NCBI RefSeq assembly: GCF_009707705.1 | Contig: NZ_WLYX01000001.1 | Coordinates: 248,001-312,000 of the forward strand | DNA: 64,000 nt | Source: Paludibacterium denitrificans | GTDB lineage: Bacteria; Pseudomonadota; Gammaproteobacteria; Burkholderiales; Chromobacteriaceae | Direction of reading: 5' to 3' | Shown: positions 9,469-20,536 of the stretch, in pieces | Layout of the letters: the number at the start of each line of letters is the position of its first letter | Position numbering within the stretch: position 1 is the first letter of the stretch | The notes under the pieces: model-generated | Seen by the model: only the letters and a program-made list of their open reading frames with translations | Database searches by the model: none | What the model was told of the DNA's origin: nothing | Position numbers and translations under genes: made by a program

Positions 9469-10416
9469 ATGACTGATATTCGCAAAGATTCCGTCAGCTT
9501 CCTGAAGGTTGATGAGGCCGAAGCTGGCCAACGTATTGATAACTATCTGGTTCGCCTGCTCAAGGGTGTGCCCAAAAGCCATATTTACCGCATTTTGCGC
9601 TCCGGTGAAGTACGGGTGAACAAGGGCCGCATCGATGCCACCTATCGGCTGCAGGCCAACGACGAATTGCGCATTCCACCGATAAGGTTGGCCGAACGCC
9701 AAGAAAAAGCCGTACCGGCAGGCACCTTCCCGGTTATCTATGAAGACGCCGCCATGCTGGTCATCGACAAACCGGCTAAGCGTTGCGGTACACGGCGGTA
9801 GCGGCGTGTCATTTGGCGTGATCGAACAGCTGCGACAGGCCCATCCTGACTGGAAATATCTGGAGTTGGTACATCGTCTGGACCGCGAAACGTCTGGCCT
9901 GTTGATGCTGGCAAAAAAACGGTCGGCACTCACCAAACTCCACGACATGATGCGCTCTGGCATACCGGACAAACGCTATCTGGCTTTAGGTATCGGCCAG
10001 TGGCTTAAGCACAGACCAGACACGTCAAGTTGCCTCTGTTCAAATTTCACACGGCAGAAGGCGAACGCCGGGTTTGCGTGGCTGACAACGGCCAATTTGC
10101 CCATACCATTTTTACCGTAGAGGAACGCTTCGACGAGTTTACGCTGGTAGAAGCGCATCTGCGGACCGGGCGAACCCACCAGATCCGGGTGCACATGCAA
10201 GCAAGCGGCTGCCCGATTGCGGGCGACGAAAAATACGGCGACTTTGCCCTGAACAAGGAACTGGCTCGCCGCGGGCTCAAACGCATGTTCCTGCATGCCA
10301 GAAGCCTGACGCTTCCGCATCCACTGACCAGCGAACCGTTACGGCTGGAAGCGCCGTTACCGGCGGAACTGGAACGTTTTCTGAACACGCTGAGACACCA
10401 TGGCAAAAGCATTTGA
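9469..10416 (+). CDS. rluC: 23S rRNA pseudouridine synthase RluC/RluD family (frame interrupted)
   Basis: About 315 residues after repair. An N-terminal S4 RNA-binding domain ([21 protein letters not shown]) is followed by a pseudouridine synthase domain with the catalytic motif [12 protein letters not shown] and the GRTHQIRVH box. Two breaks sit where GCCGGC is required: 9775-9781 reads GCTAAGC (restoring KPAGVAVHGG) and 10003-10010 reads GCTTAAGC (restoring [12 protein letters not shown]). The gene lies divergent from rne, the same arrangement as in many gamma- and betaproteobacteria, which supports rluC over rluD. Its end overlaps the start of the next gene by 17 bases. An uptake-like repeat lies inside it at 9684-9697. 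Confidence 0.88.
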
Positions 10417-11060
10417 CCTGATTGTATTCGACTGGGATGGCACCTTGATGGACTCCACCGCCCATATTGTCCATGCCATTCAAGCCGCCAGCCGCGAGCT
10501 TGGCTTGCCAGTACCGGACAAGAACCGTGCCCGACATGTCATCGGGTTGGGGCTGGTCGATGCTCTCCGCTATGCCTGCCCGGAACTGGAACCGAGCCAC
10601 TATCAGGAGATGGTGGCCGCTTACCGGCACCACTATCTGGCGGGTGACCATGCTATCGAACTCTTTGATGGCGTACGCGAAGGGTTGGCCGAACTGCGCG
10701 ACAGCGGAGTCTTTTTGGCCATCGCCACCGGCAAGAGCCGTGTTGGGCTGGATCGAGTACTGCAAGAGACCGGCATTGGAGAATTTTTTGATGCCACCCG
10801 GACCGTGGACGAATGCCACTCCAAGCCACACCCGTCCATGCTGGAACAGCTCACCGACCAGCTGGGTGCCGACGTGCGCCGTACCCTGATGGTGGGCGAC
10901 ACCACCCACGACCTGCAAATGGCAAACAACGCCTAACACACTGGCGGCAGGAGTCAGCTACGGTGCCCACCCGATCAAGGAATTACGCGCCTGCCAACCA
11001 CTGGATATCTTCCATTCCTTCGTGGAACTCAAACAATGGCTGAGTCCGCAGCTCGTGTAA
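10400..11060 (+). CDS. HAD-family phosphatase, phosphoglycolate phosphatase-like (frame interrupted)
   Basis: About 219 residues after repair. Motif I is VFDWDGTLMDS (nucleophile and acid aspartates), motif II lies in LAIATGKSR, and motifs III and IV are CHSKPHP and MVGDTTHDLQMA. A helical cap lies between motifs I and II, so it belongs to the Gph/PGMB-type HAD subfamily. The frame breaks at 10931-10937, where GCCTAAC replaces GCCGGC (restoring ANNAGTLAAGVSYG). It is probably coupled to rluC, which it overlaps, a common pairing. The substrate is not certain. Confidence 0.85.
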
Positions 11061-11395
11061 TCTGCGCTTCATCGGCATTGGTTGAACGCGGGCTTGCCGT
11101 CCGCTTTACCGTGACAGATGCCAACGGCCAGCAACGCCCGGCACTTGCCGTACGTTACATGGGCCGGGTGTATGCCTATCTCAATGCCTGCCAACATATC
11201 CCGGTCGAACTGGATTTACAGGACGGCAACGTGTTTGATCTTTCCGGTCACTACCCGGTATGCAGCATGCACGGCGCCCTCTATGAACCCAATTCCGGTC
11301 GCTGCGTAGGCGGCCCGTGTCGAGGCCGGAAGCTCACTGCTCTGCCGGTGCATGAAGCAGACGACTTGATCTGGCTGGATACTGATGCCGTGTGA
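11036..11395 (+). CDS. Rieske [2Fe-2S] ferredoxin-like protein
   Basis: A 119-residue single-domain Rieske protein. The cluster ligands are in ACQHIP (C-x-H) and YPVCSMHGALYEPNSGRC (C-x2-H). It lacks a transmembrane anchor or oxygenase domain. ATG 11036 overlaps the phosphatase end by 25 bases, which suggests translational coupling in a gene run from rluC through the S49 peptidase. Free-standing Rieske proteins at this position are common near rluC/gph in betaproteobacteria; their role is unknown. Confidence 0.85.
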   Translation: MAESAARVICASSALVERGLAVRFTVTDANGQQRPALAVRYMGRVYAYLNACQHIPVELDLQDGNVFDLSGHYPVCSMHGALYEPNSGRCVGGPCRGRKLTALPVHEADDLIWLDTDAV

Positions 11396-11455
11396 AGTTT
11401 GTTAGACTTATCACTTTGTGAGTCAGCGCCGTTTTGCTTTTGGAGTATTGCAACG

Positions 11456-12394
11456 ATGAATGACAACCCGAACTGGGAACGTCAACTGCTTGAAAAACTG
11501 GCCATGGCGGCCCTGCTGGAGCAACGCCGCACCCGCCAGTGGAAAATATTCTTCCGCCTGCTATGGCTGGCAATTCTGGCCTTCATGGTTATCGGTCTGT
11601 TTCTCCGTAACGATGATCGTGCCGGTGATGCATTGACCGGCAGTGGCCATACCGCCGTAATCAGCCCGGAAGGCGTCATCGACAGCAGTAACAATACGGC
11701 TGAAAAACTGATCGCTGGCCTGAAAGACGCCTACGACGACAAGGGCACGCGCGGCATCATCATCGAAGCCAACAGCCCGGGTGGCAGCCCGGTTCTGTCC
11801 GGAGTGGCTTATGACGAAATCCGCCGCCAGAAAAAACTGCACCCGACGATCCCGTTGTATGTTGTAGTCGACGAGGTGTGCGCCTCCGGCTGCTACTACA
11901 TCGCCGCCGCTGCCGACAAAATCTATGTCGACAAGGCCAGCATCGTCGGTTCCATCGGCGTGCTCTCCGATGGCTTTGGCTTTACCGGTGCCATGGAAAA
12001 ACTTGGCATTGAGCGTCGACTCAAGACAGCTGGTGAAAACAAGGCGATGGGCGACCCGTTCTCTCCGCTCAACAGCAAGCACGAGGCCATTCGCCAGCAA
12101 CTGCTGGATGACATTCATCGCCAGTTTATCAAGGCCGTCAAAGATGGCCGTGGCAGCCGCCTCAAGACGACAGCAGATACTTTCTCCGGCATGGTCTGGC
12201 TGGGCGAGAAGAGCATCCCGCTTGGATTGGCCGATGGCTACGGCACGGTACAGTCGGTTGCCCGGGATGTGATCAAAGCGGAGAAAACCATGGATTACAC
12301 CCAGCAAGATGACTTTGCCAGCCGCGTGGCTCGCCGCATGGGTGTCGAATTTGCTGGCGGGGTGAAAAGCCTGTTCAATACGCGCATGTTCTGA
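11456..12394 (+). CDS. Membrane-anchored serine peptidase, family S49 (SppA/SohB-like)
   Basis: A 312-residue protein with one transmembrane segment near residues 32-55 (FFRLLWLAILAFMVIGLFL) followed by a periplasmic S49 domain. The catalytic serine is expected in VCASGCYYIAAAA, and the lysine in VGSIGVLSDGFGF or soon after. The length matches the short (36-kDa-type) SppA form, not the double-domain E. coli form. It is intact. It would degrade signal peptides or membrane protein fragments. The next gene starts 12 bases downstream. Confidence 0.88.
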   Translation: MNDNPNWERQLLEKLAMAALLEQRRTRQWKIFFRLLWLAILAFMVIGLFLRNDDRAGDALTGSGHTAVISPEGVIDSSNNTAEKLIAGLKDAYDDKGTRGIIIEANSPGGSPVLSGVAYDEIRRQKKLHPTIPLYVVVDEVCASGCYYIAAAADKIYVDKASIVGSIGVLSDGFGFTGAMEKLGIERRLKTAGENKAMGDPFSPLNSKHEAIRQQLLDDIHRQFIKAVKDGRGSRLKTTADTFSGMVWLGEKSIPLGLADGYGTVQSVARDVIKAEKTMDYTQQDDFASRVARRMGVEFAGGVKSLFNTRMF

Positions 12395-12405
12395 AAAGGC
12401 ACAGG

Positions 12406-13223
12406 ATGGCACGCAAGCGACGCAAGCAGGTTGAAGAGCACGATAATCACGAACGCTGGCTGGTATCGTACGCCGACTTCATTACCCTGCTGTTTGCCTT
12501 CTTTGTGGTGATGTATGCCATCTCGTCGGTCAACGAAGGCAAATACCGCGTACTCTCCTCCGCTATCATCAATGCGTTTAGCACCGGCTCCAGCGACAAC
12601 GTGATTGCCACCCGCCCCAACGGTTCGGCCAACACCATGATCAGCGTGCCCAACAGCAAACCGATCAGCAAGGCCGTCAAAGGTGACCCGCATCAGGACG
12701 AGAAGAACCGCTTGGGCGCCCTGTCGGCGGATCTGGGCAAAGTGATGCAACCGCTGGTCAAGGGTGGCCGGGTCAAGATCACACAAAGCCCCAAGGGCAT
12801 TGCCATCGAAATCCGCGATAGCGCGCTGTTTCCGGTGGGGCAGGCGCAGCCCAATGCTCAATCCCGCCAGATCATGGCGAACATGGCCAACCTGCTATCC
12901 AAAGTGGACAACCAGATCCGGGTAGAAGGCTTTACCGACAACGTGCCGATTAGCAACCCGGTTTATCCGTCCAACTGGGAGTTGTCGGCCGCCCGTGCTT
13001 AAGCAGCGTGGTTCGGCTGTTTCAGGAATATGGCATCAAACCCCAGCGACTGGTAGCCGTTGGCCGCGGGGAAAATCTACCGGTAGCAGACAATTCGACG
13101 CAGGATGGCCGTGCCACCAATCGCCGGGTATCGATTACGGTACTGGCCGTTGACCAGAACGAAACCGAAGTTCTCCCCTCGCAACTTTCTACCGCCACCC
13201 CACCCGCCACAAGCGCTCGGTGA
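12406..13223 (+). CDS. MotB/MotD-like flagellar stator or OmpA-domain protein (frame interrupted)
   Basis: About 272 residues after repair. One N-terminal transmembrane helix with the stator-type aspartate context (LVSYADFITLLFAFFVVMYA) is followed by a linker and a C-terminal OmpA-like peptidoglycan-binding domain (RVEGFTDNVPIS, ELSAARA, RVSITVL). The frame breaks at 12997-13004, where GCTTAAGC replaces GCCGGC (restoring AARAGSVVRLFQEYG). No motA-like channel gene is adjacent, which is unusual for a stator subunit; its partner may be encoded elsewhere. Confidence 0.85.
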
Positions 13224-13249
13224 TATTGATGACAGGCAGGAGATAATAT

Positions 13250-13838
13250 ATGGCAAATGAGCTTACCCCCGCAGCACTCGATCAACTGTTTTATGGGGCA
13301 CGCACCTATAGCTACTGGCAGGACAAGCCGGTGAGCGACGCGCAGTTGCAACAATTGTTCGATCTGATGAAGCAATGCCCGACCAGCGTGAACAGCTTGA
13401 GCCCGGTTTGTTTTCATCAAAACCCCAGACGCCAAACAGCGGCTCAAACCCTGCCTGTCGGCTGGCAACCAGGAAAAAAGCATGCAGGCGCCGGTCACCG
13501 TGATCGTGGCGCAAGACATGCAGTTTTACGAACACCTGCCGCGCCTGTTCCCGCATGCAGACGCCAAAAGCATGTTTGCCGGTAATGATGCGGTCATCAC
13601 GGCCACGGCATTTCGCAATAGCTCATTGCAGGGCGCCTACCTGATCATGGCAGCCCGTTCGCTGGGGCTGGATTGCGGCCCAATGTCCGGGTTTGATAAT
13701 GCCAAACTGGACAGCACCTTCTTCCCGGACGGTCGTTATCGCTCCAATTTCCTGATCAATATCGGCTACGGCGATGCCAGCAAGCTGCATGAGCGCTTGC
13801 CGCGCTTTGCCTTTGATGAAGTCTGTCAAATTCTGTGA
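13250..13838 (+). CDS. Nitroreductase-family flavoprotein, RutE/HadB-like (frame interrupted)
   Basis: About 196 residues after repair. It opens [20 protein letters not shown] and contains [10 protein letters not shown] and, near the C-terminus, [11 protein letters not shown], the hallmarks of the malonic semialdehyde reductase (RutE) subgroup of FMN nitroreductases. The break near 13397, TTGAGCCCGG, stands where the family has SSPARFV and where the DNA would read TCGCCGGCCCGG, again a GCCGGC position. The ribosome binding site AGGCAGGAG lies just upstream of ATG 13250. No rut operon is nearby, so the physiological substrate is open. Confidence 0.82.
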
Positions 13839-13897
13839 GTCGCCGTTAACACTGTTGCCCGGTTATAATGCCGGGCATTTTCACACCGGAGAAACCA

Positions 13898-14934
13898 ATG
13901 CTCTATTCGCTTCTGCGCCCGCTGCTCTTTCGCTTTGACGCAGAAACCGCTCACGAGAACACCCTGAAACTGCTGGATCGCGCCCATCAGCTGCACCTGA
14001 ACAAGTTGACCTGCCCACCGGCAGCGCGCAGCCCGGTTCAAGCCATGGGGCTGACTTTTCCCAATGCGGTAGGACTCGCAGCTGGCCTCGACAAGAATGG
14101 AGCACATATCGACGCACTGGCCGATATGGGCTTTGGTTTCATCGAAATTGGCACCATCACCCCACGACCGCAAGCGGGCAATCCCAAGCCACGGTTATTC
14201 CGCGTACCGGAGCATCAGGGCATCATCAACCGCATGGGGTTCAACAACCTCGGGGTGGATGTTCTGCTCGACAATGTCCGCAACTGTAAATTCAAGGGCA
14301 TTCTGGGCATCAACATCGGTAAGAATGCCGTCACCCCGATTGAAAATGCCGTCGACGATTACCTGATCTGTCTGGACAAGGTATACGCCTACGCCAGCTA
14401 CATCACGGTGAATATCTCCTCGCCCAACACCAAGAACCTGCGCCAGCTGCAACAGGGTGACGAACTGTCCAGACTGGTACAGGCGCTCAAAGCACGGCAA
14501 CAACAACTGGCCGACAAACACGGTCGTTACGTGCCGTTGGCTGTCAAGATTGCACCGGATCTGGATGACGAACAGATCCGCGAAATTGCGTATTTGCTGA
14601 CGGAACATGAGGTGGATGGGGTGATCGCCACCAATACCACACTCTCTCGTGCGGAAATTGCCGGGCATGCCCCGGCAGGGGAAGCGGCCTGTCTGGTGCG
14701 CCGGTCAAAGAGCGCTCCACGGAGTTGATCCGCAAACTGGCACGCGAGCTGGATGGCAGCCTGCCAATCATCGGGGTCGGCGGCATTCTGTCTGGCGCTG
14801 ATGCCGTCGAAAAGCTACAAGCGGGCGCTACGCTGGTACAGTTGTACAGTGGCCTGATTTATCGTGGCCCGGAACTGGTCGCTGAATGCGCCAGTGCCGT
14901 TGCAAACTACCACAAACAAACCCCTAAGCCGTAA
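13898..14934 (+). CDS. pyrD: Dihydroorotate dehydrogenase, class 2 (frame interrupted)
   Basis: About 345 residues after repair. The N-terminal helix pair of quinone-linked class 2 enzymes is present ([19 protein letters not shown]), followed by the FMN barrel with [23 protein letters not shown], the [11 protein letters not shown] loop carrying the catalytic serine, and IIGVGGI. It oxidises dihydroorotate to orotate at the inner membrane using quinone. The break near 14686 is a four-base loss within an expected GCCGGC (restoring [14 protein letters not shown]). It is essential for pyrimidine synthesis, so the break is best read as a sequence error. Confidence 0.92.
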
Positions 14935-14956
14935 CCACATAAAGGGAGATTTCAGG

Positions 14957-15430
14957 ATGAAAATGAATCGCTCATTGACCCGTATCGTATTGGCCAGCGT
15001 CTTGTCCGTAAGCTTGTTCTCACCGGCTGCGCCACCTCCGACTCGGCCGCTGTCTACAGCAAAGGCCAGATGCGCCAGATCCAGAATGTGACACTGGGCA
15101 CCGTGGTATCGGTGCAGAACGTGAAGATGGAAGGACAAAACAACGAACTGCTCACGCTGGGCGGTGCGGCGCTGGGCGGCCCTGGCTGGTAGCAATGTTG
15201 GTGGCGGCCACGGCTCCATCGCCGGAGTGATCGGCGCCATCGCCGGTGGCTTGGGAACCCAGGCTGCACAACGCTCCCTTGGCACCAAGAACGCCATCGA
15301 AGTGACGGTCAAGCTGGATGACAGCAAACGTCTGATTTCCATCGTGCAGGAAGCCGATGTACCTCTGGTGGCTGGCCAACGCGTGCGCGTTCTGACCGGC
15401 GGTGGCAATGACCGCGTAGTTCCGTTCTGA
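14957..15430 (+). CDS. Glycine-zipper outer-membrane lipoprotein, SlyB/Pcp-like (frame interrupted)
   Basis: About 155 residues after repair. A signal peptide with lipobox LTGCA precedes a domain with the glycine zipper GGAALGGLAGSNVGGGHGS and GVIGAIAGGLG and a C-terminal beta domain (VRVLTGGGNDRVVPF). Two breaks are present: one near 15020 in the signal peptide, and one at 15180-15185, where CCCTGG replaces CCTGG. SlyB-type lipoproteins act in outer-membrane integrity. An uptake-like repeat and a bidirectional terminator follow directly. Confidence 0.8.
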
Positions 15431-15472
15431 TCGACCCGGGTTCCAGCCGATCTTTCGGCCAACCTTGATAAA

Positions 15473-15499
15473 AACCGGCGGCTGATCCCGCCGGTTTTT
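15473..15499. terminator. Bidirectional terminator between the lipoprotein gene and bpt
   Basis: AAAACCGGCGG and CCGCCGGTTTT form an 11-pair stem with A and T tracts on the two sides, serving the convergent genes on both strands. A full uptake-like repeat (15453-15466) lies directly beside it. Confidence 0.85.
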
Positions 15500-16227
15500 A
15501 TATGTCTAACGGCAGCCAGCGCCCGTCACGCTGCAAGCCCTGCAATGGCCGATACACCGATTTGTAAGCCATTTTGCGGCAACCGGCAATCCAGTAGCCC
15601 AGATACAGATAAGGCAAACCCAACTGCCGCGCCAGCCGTACCTGCCACAGGACATTGAACACACCATAACTGGCGTGCACATCATCCGGATCGTAAAACG
15701 TGTAAACCGCCGACAAGCCATCTTCCAGTTGGTCGATCAGGCTGACCATCTTCAGTTGTCCGTCCAGGCGGAATTCGGCCAACAGGCTATCGACACCACT
15801 TTTCAGGATAAATTCAGAGTACTGCTTGGCATCGTCATCGGCCATGCCGCTGCCAGCATGGCGGGCTTGCTGGTAGCGGGAATAGAGCTGGTAATGCTCG
15901 TCTTCAAACCGCAAGGGCAGCAAGGTTACCTGCATGGCGGCCAAGCGCCGCTCCACCTTGCGCTGGGTACGCCCGGGCTGAAAATCGGCCACCGCTATGC
16001 GTACCGGTACGCAGGCCCTGGCAACGATCACAATAAGGGCGATAGGTATACAGACCACTGCGACGGAAGCCCAGCCCGATCAGCTGGCTATAGACACGGC
16101 CGTCTATCGCCTTGGCCGGAATGGCAACCTGCGAACGCGCCTCGCGCCCCGGCAGATAACTGCAAGGGTATGGCGCCGTGGCATAAAAATGAATGGCCGC
16201 AAACGGCCCGTCGTCACGCTGGCTCAT
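15498..16227 (-). CDS. bpt: Aspartate/glutamate leucyltransferase (frame interrupted)
   Basis: About 242 residues after repair. The N-terminal half carries the ATE cysteine motif ([12 protein letters not shown] and [17 protein letters not shown]); the C-terminal half has the GNAT-like ATE core ([10 protein letters not shown]-type: [19 protein letters not shown] and [16 protein letters not shown]). It adds leucine to N-terminal Asp/Glu of N-degron substrates. The break at 16016-16021 is an extra base in CCTGG. Its start overlaps the end of aat by 14 bases, so the two N-end-rule transferases form one unit. Confidence 0.9.
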
Positions 16228-16914
16228 GTTGATAGCGGTAGGTCCACAAGGTAGCGGGCGGCGCGAGCCGGACATGCCTCTGCAGCGTGGCGAGAAAGGT
16301 GTCACGCGGGATCAGCCGGGCACCGAGGCTCGCCAGATGCGCGGTATGGAATTGGCAATCGATCATGCCAACCCCCTGTTGCCCCAGATGACGCGCCATG
16401 TGCACAAAAGCCAGCTTGGAAGCATCGCACCGCCGCGAGAACATCGATTCGCCATAAAACATCAGGCCCAGCGCCACGCCATAAAGACCGCCAACCAGCT
16501 CGCCATCCATCCAGGTTTCAAACGAGTGGGCAAAACCTAGCTCATGCAACTGACAATAGGCATCGACCATTTCCGGAACGATCCGGTACCGCCCTGCCCG
16601 TCACGCGGCGCGGCACAGGCTTCCATGACCTGACGAAATGCCGTATCCACACGGATTTCGTAATCCAGGTTACGCAGGGTTTTGTCGAGCGAGCGCGTGA
16701 CGTGTAACGCTTCTGGAAACAGTACCATGCGTTCAGACGGCGACCACCACAGCAACGGCTCGCCAGCAGAGAACCATGGAAAAATGCCTTGTGAATAGGC
16801 CAACATCAGCCGCTGCGGGGAGAGATCGCCACCGGCCGCCAACAAGCCATCCGGCTCGGCCAATGCGGTATCCACCGGGGGGAATTTCAGTTCGCGAGGA
16901 AGCCGGGGAATCAT
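16214..16914 (-). CDS. aat: Leucyl/phenylalanyl-tRNA-protein transferase (frame interrupted)
   Basis: About 233 residues after repair. Family motifs are visible: [20 protein letters not shown] near the N-terminus, then [29 protein letters not shown] and the FARRCDASK-like segment [15 protein letters not shown]. It transfers Leu or Phe to N-terminal Lys/Arg. The break at 16583-16586 is the loss of the middle base of CCTGG (restoring the tryptophan of GTWIVPEM). The start is ATG 16914 ([13 protein letters not shown]). Confidence 0.9.
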
Positions 16915-17002
16915 GCGAGATCAACCTCCAATGGCATCGCGCCATCTGATTCGGCCAACTACGACAGAGCCATGCTGGCGCCACCTGAAGCGGTGGCGCG
17001 GG

Positions 17003-17437
17003 TTACTTCCTGTTTGCGGTGCGCGCCAGGCAGTCCGGACATTCGCCGTACATATACAGGGCGTGGTCGACAATACGATAGCCGTGCTGCTCGGCGATAC
17101 GGTCTTGCAGCGCCTCGATTTCCGGATCGAAGAATTCCACGACCTTACCGCACTTCACACACACCATGTGATCATGATGGCCGCCTTCGTTCAGTTCGTA
17201 GACGGCCTTGCCGGTTTCAAAGTGATGGCGCACCAAGATACCGGCCTGCTCAAACTGGGTCAGAACCCGGTAAATGGTGGCAAGGCCAATGTCGATATCT
17301 TCGGTCAACAGCTTGCGATAGACGTCCTCCGCCGACATGTGACGCGCGTCAGCGGTTTCGAACAGGTCCAGAATTTTCAGTCGAGGGCCGGTGGCCTTAA
17401 GGCCGATATCTTTAAGGTGACTGGCTTTGCTCATCAT
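17003..17437 (-). CDS. fur: Ferric uptake regulator
   Basis: About 144 residues, intact. A winged-helix DNA-binding domain ([43 protein letters not shown] split by a short loop) precedes a dimerisation domain with the metal-binding [15 protein letters not shown] and the C-x2-C pair of ECPDC. Two adjacent ATG codons (17437 and 17434) are possible starts. It represses iron-uptake genes when Fe2+ is bound. It is divergent from bamE, the usual arrangement in betaproteobacteria. Confidence 0.95.
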   Translation of the reverse strand: MMSKASHLKDIGLKATGPRLKILDLFETADARHMSAEDVYRKLLTEDIDIGLATIYRVLTQFEQAGILVRHHFETGKAVYELNEGGHHDHMVCVKCGKVVEFFDPEIEALQDRIAEQHGYRIVDHALYMYGECPDCLARTANRK

Positions 17438-17530
17438 GATATAAAGTGGGTCAGTTTTTGAGCCATGATAAAGCCTTTTACCGGCTTTGCCTAATTCCAG
17501 CCTCATACTGTTCAAGTTAATCGGAGTACT

Positions 17531-18725
<1,195 letters not shown>

Positions 18726-18730
18726 CCGGT

Positions 18731-18746
18731 GAGGGCTTCGGCCCTC
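18731..18746 (+). other. Perfect hairpin with UUCG tetraloop between dapB and the ABC permease
   Basis: GAGGGC-TTCG-GCCCTC, a very stable six-pair stem capped by a UUCG tetraloop, five bases after the dapB stop. No T tract follows, so it is more likely an mRNA 3'-end or processing element than a strong terminator. Confidence 0.6.
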
Positions 18747-18761
18747 TACTGCGCCCCTCTT

Positions 18762-19739
18762 ATGCGGACGATCCCGCTCGTTATTGTTCTGACCACGTTG
18801 CTGCTGGTCACATCGTTGTTGTCGTTGCTCTCTGGCAGCGAACTTTCCGCCTCATCCGTTCTGTTCAGCCAACCCCGGCCTGCGCTGGAACAAACCCTGC
18901 TGCTGCAATTACGTTTACCACGGCTGTTGCTCGCCCTGAGTGCTTAAGGCGCACTACTGGCCACCGCTGGCGCCGCCGTACAGGCCCGTTTCCGCAATCC
19001 GTTGGCAGAGCCCGGGCTGGTTGGCATCAACAGTGGCGCGGCGCTGGCTGCGGCGCTGGCCATCCACGCCGGTGGAGGCATGCTGATGGTTTCCTTGGCG
19101 GCGTTTGTCGGCGGCATGCTGGCGCTCTGGGGCGTCCGGCTGCTTGGCCGGGCGCATCAAGGCGGATCGCGCCTGATTCTGGCCGGGCTGGCCATCAGCA
19201 CACTATTGGGCAGCCTGCTGACGCTGCTGATTTCCACCTTGCCGGATGGCTCGTTGCGCACGGTAACCTTCTGGCTCATGGGCAGCTTTGCCAATGCCGA
19301 CTGGCCAACCACCACGTTATTGCTAGGTGCCATGCCGTTGATCTGGCTGGCGTTATTTCGCCAATGGCGTTTTCTCAATGCCTTGCAGCTAGGAGAAAGC
19401 GCTGCGTTTCATCTGGGGTTTGCTGTCCAGCGCGAAGAATGGCGCATTGTGCTGCTGGCTGCGATGGCTGCCGGGCTGGTGGTATCCGGCTGCGGCATGG
19501 TGGGGTTTGTCGGCCTGATGGCCCCGCACATTGCGCGCCAACTGGTAGGCGGCGATGCCCGACGCCTGCTGCAAGCCGCCCCGCTGCTCGGCGCCCTGCT
19601 CACAGTGCTGGCCGATTGGGCCGCGCACACGTTGCTGGCACCGGCGGAACTGCCGGTAGGCATCATCACCAGTCTGATTGGCGCGCCCTTTTTCCTGTGG
19701 CTGCTGCATCGACTTCCTGCCGGAGCGAGCCATGATTAA
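18762..19739 (+). CDS. ABC transporter permease, FecCD/BtuC type (in-frame stop from motif miscall)
   Basis: 325 codons with an in-frame TAA at 18945. The protein has the FecCD signature RLPRLLLALSAGALLATAG-like segment, FRNPLAEPGLVGINSGAALA, several membrane helices, and the coupling motif GLMAPHIARQLVG. It is the membrane channel for an iron-siderophore, heme or vitamin B12 importer. The TAA lies within GCTTAAGGC, where the family has ALSAGALLA and the DNA would read GCCGGC, so I treat it as a miscall. The ATPase gene overlaps its end by eight bases. No substrate-binding protein is encoded alongside. Confidence 0.85.
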
Positions 19740-20523
19740 TGTCGAGCACGTCAGTTGGCAGGTGCGTGGCAAAGCCATCGTGCAGGATGTGTCGTTTACA
19801 GTCAGACCCGGCCAGGTCACCGTCATTTTGGGGCCAAACGGCGCGGGCAAGAGCAGCCTGCTAGGCTTGGTGTCCGGTTTGATTCGGCCAACCTCCGGGC
19901 AGATCTGGCTGGAGGAACAGCCACTGGCCCGCCTCACGCCCGCCAAGTTGGCCGAATACCGTGCGGTGGTGGAACAACACCCTGCCGCCCCGGTGGGCTG
20001 GACCACGGCGGAGCTGATTCAGCAAGGCGCGCTGGCAGGCGGTCACGCGCCAGCCAGCGTTACCGACCGGGCGATGGCATTGACCTGTACCACGGAGTTG
20101 GCCGAACAGTCGGTACAGACGCTGTCCGGCGGCGAGCGCCAGCGGGCACACATTGCCCGCGCACTTTGCCAGCTCTTGGCATCGCCGCAATCACAGCGTT
20201 ATTTGCTATTGGATGAACCAACGGCGGCACTGGATTTCGCCATGGCCGATGGTCTGCTGGCGCAAGTGGCGCGCCTTAGTCGTCAATTGCAGATTGGTAT
20301 CCTTGCGGTGGTGCACGATCTCAATCTGGCGCTGCGCTATGCGGATGAGGTGTTGCTCATGCATAAGGGACGTGCAGTCGGCGTTGGTCCGACGGCAGAC
20401 ATCATGCAAAAACAGCGGCTGGAAGCCATTTACGGTATGCAGTTGGCCGAATTGCACAGCCCGGATGGCAAACTGCGCGCCTTCCTCCCCGCCACAGGCA
20501 CAGAACCGCTAGCCGCACACTGA
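19732..20523 (+). CDS. hmuV: ABC transporter ATP-binding protein, HmuV-like
   Basis: A 263-residue intact ATPase. Walker A is GPNGAGKSSLLG, the signature is LSGGERQRAHIARAL, Walker B is YLLLDEPTAALD, and the switch histidine is in AVVHDLNLALRYAD. The HmuV/FecE group is indicated by the GAGKSSLL and HDLNLALRYADEV contexts. Paired with the overlapping FecCD permease it should import heme or a siderophore. The HmuV assignment is preferred over BtuD from overall form but is not certain. Confidence 0.85.
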   Translation: MINVEHVSWQVRGKAIVQDVSFTVRPGQVTVILGPNGAGKSSLLGLVSGLIRPTSGQIWLEEQPLARLTPAKLAEYRAVVEQHPAAPVGWTTAELIQQGALAGGHAPASVTDRAMALTCTTELAEQSVQTLSGGERQRAHIARALCQLLASPQSQRYLLLDEPTAALDFAMADGLLAQVARLSRQLQIGILAVVHDLNLALRYADEVLLMHKGRAVGVGPTADIMQKQRLEAIYGMQLAELHSPDGKLRAFLPATGTEPLAAH

Positions 20524-20536
20524 CCCGCCCGGGCGC

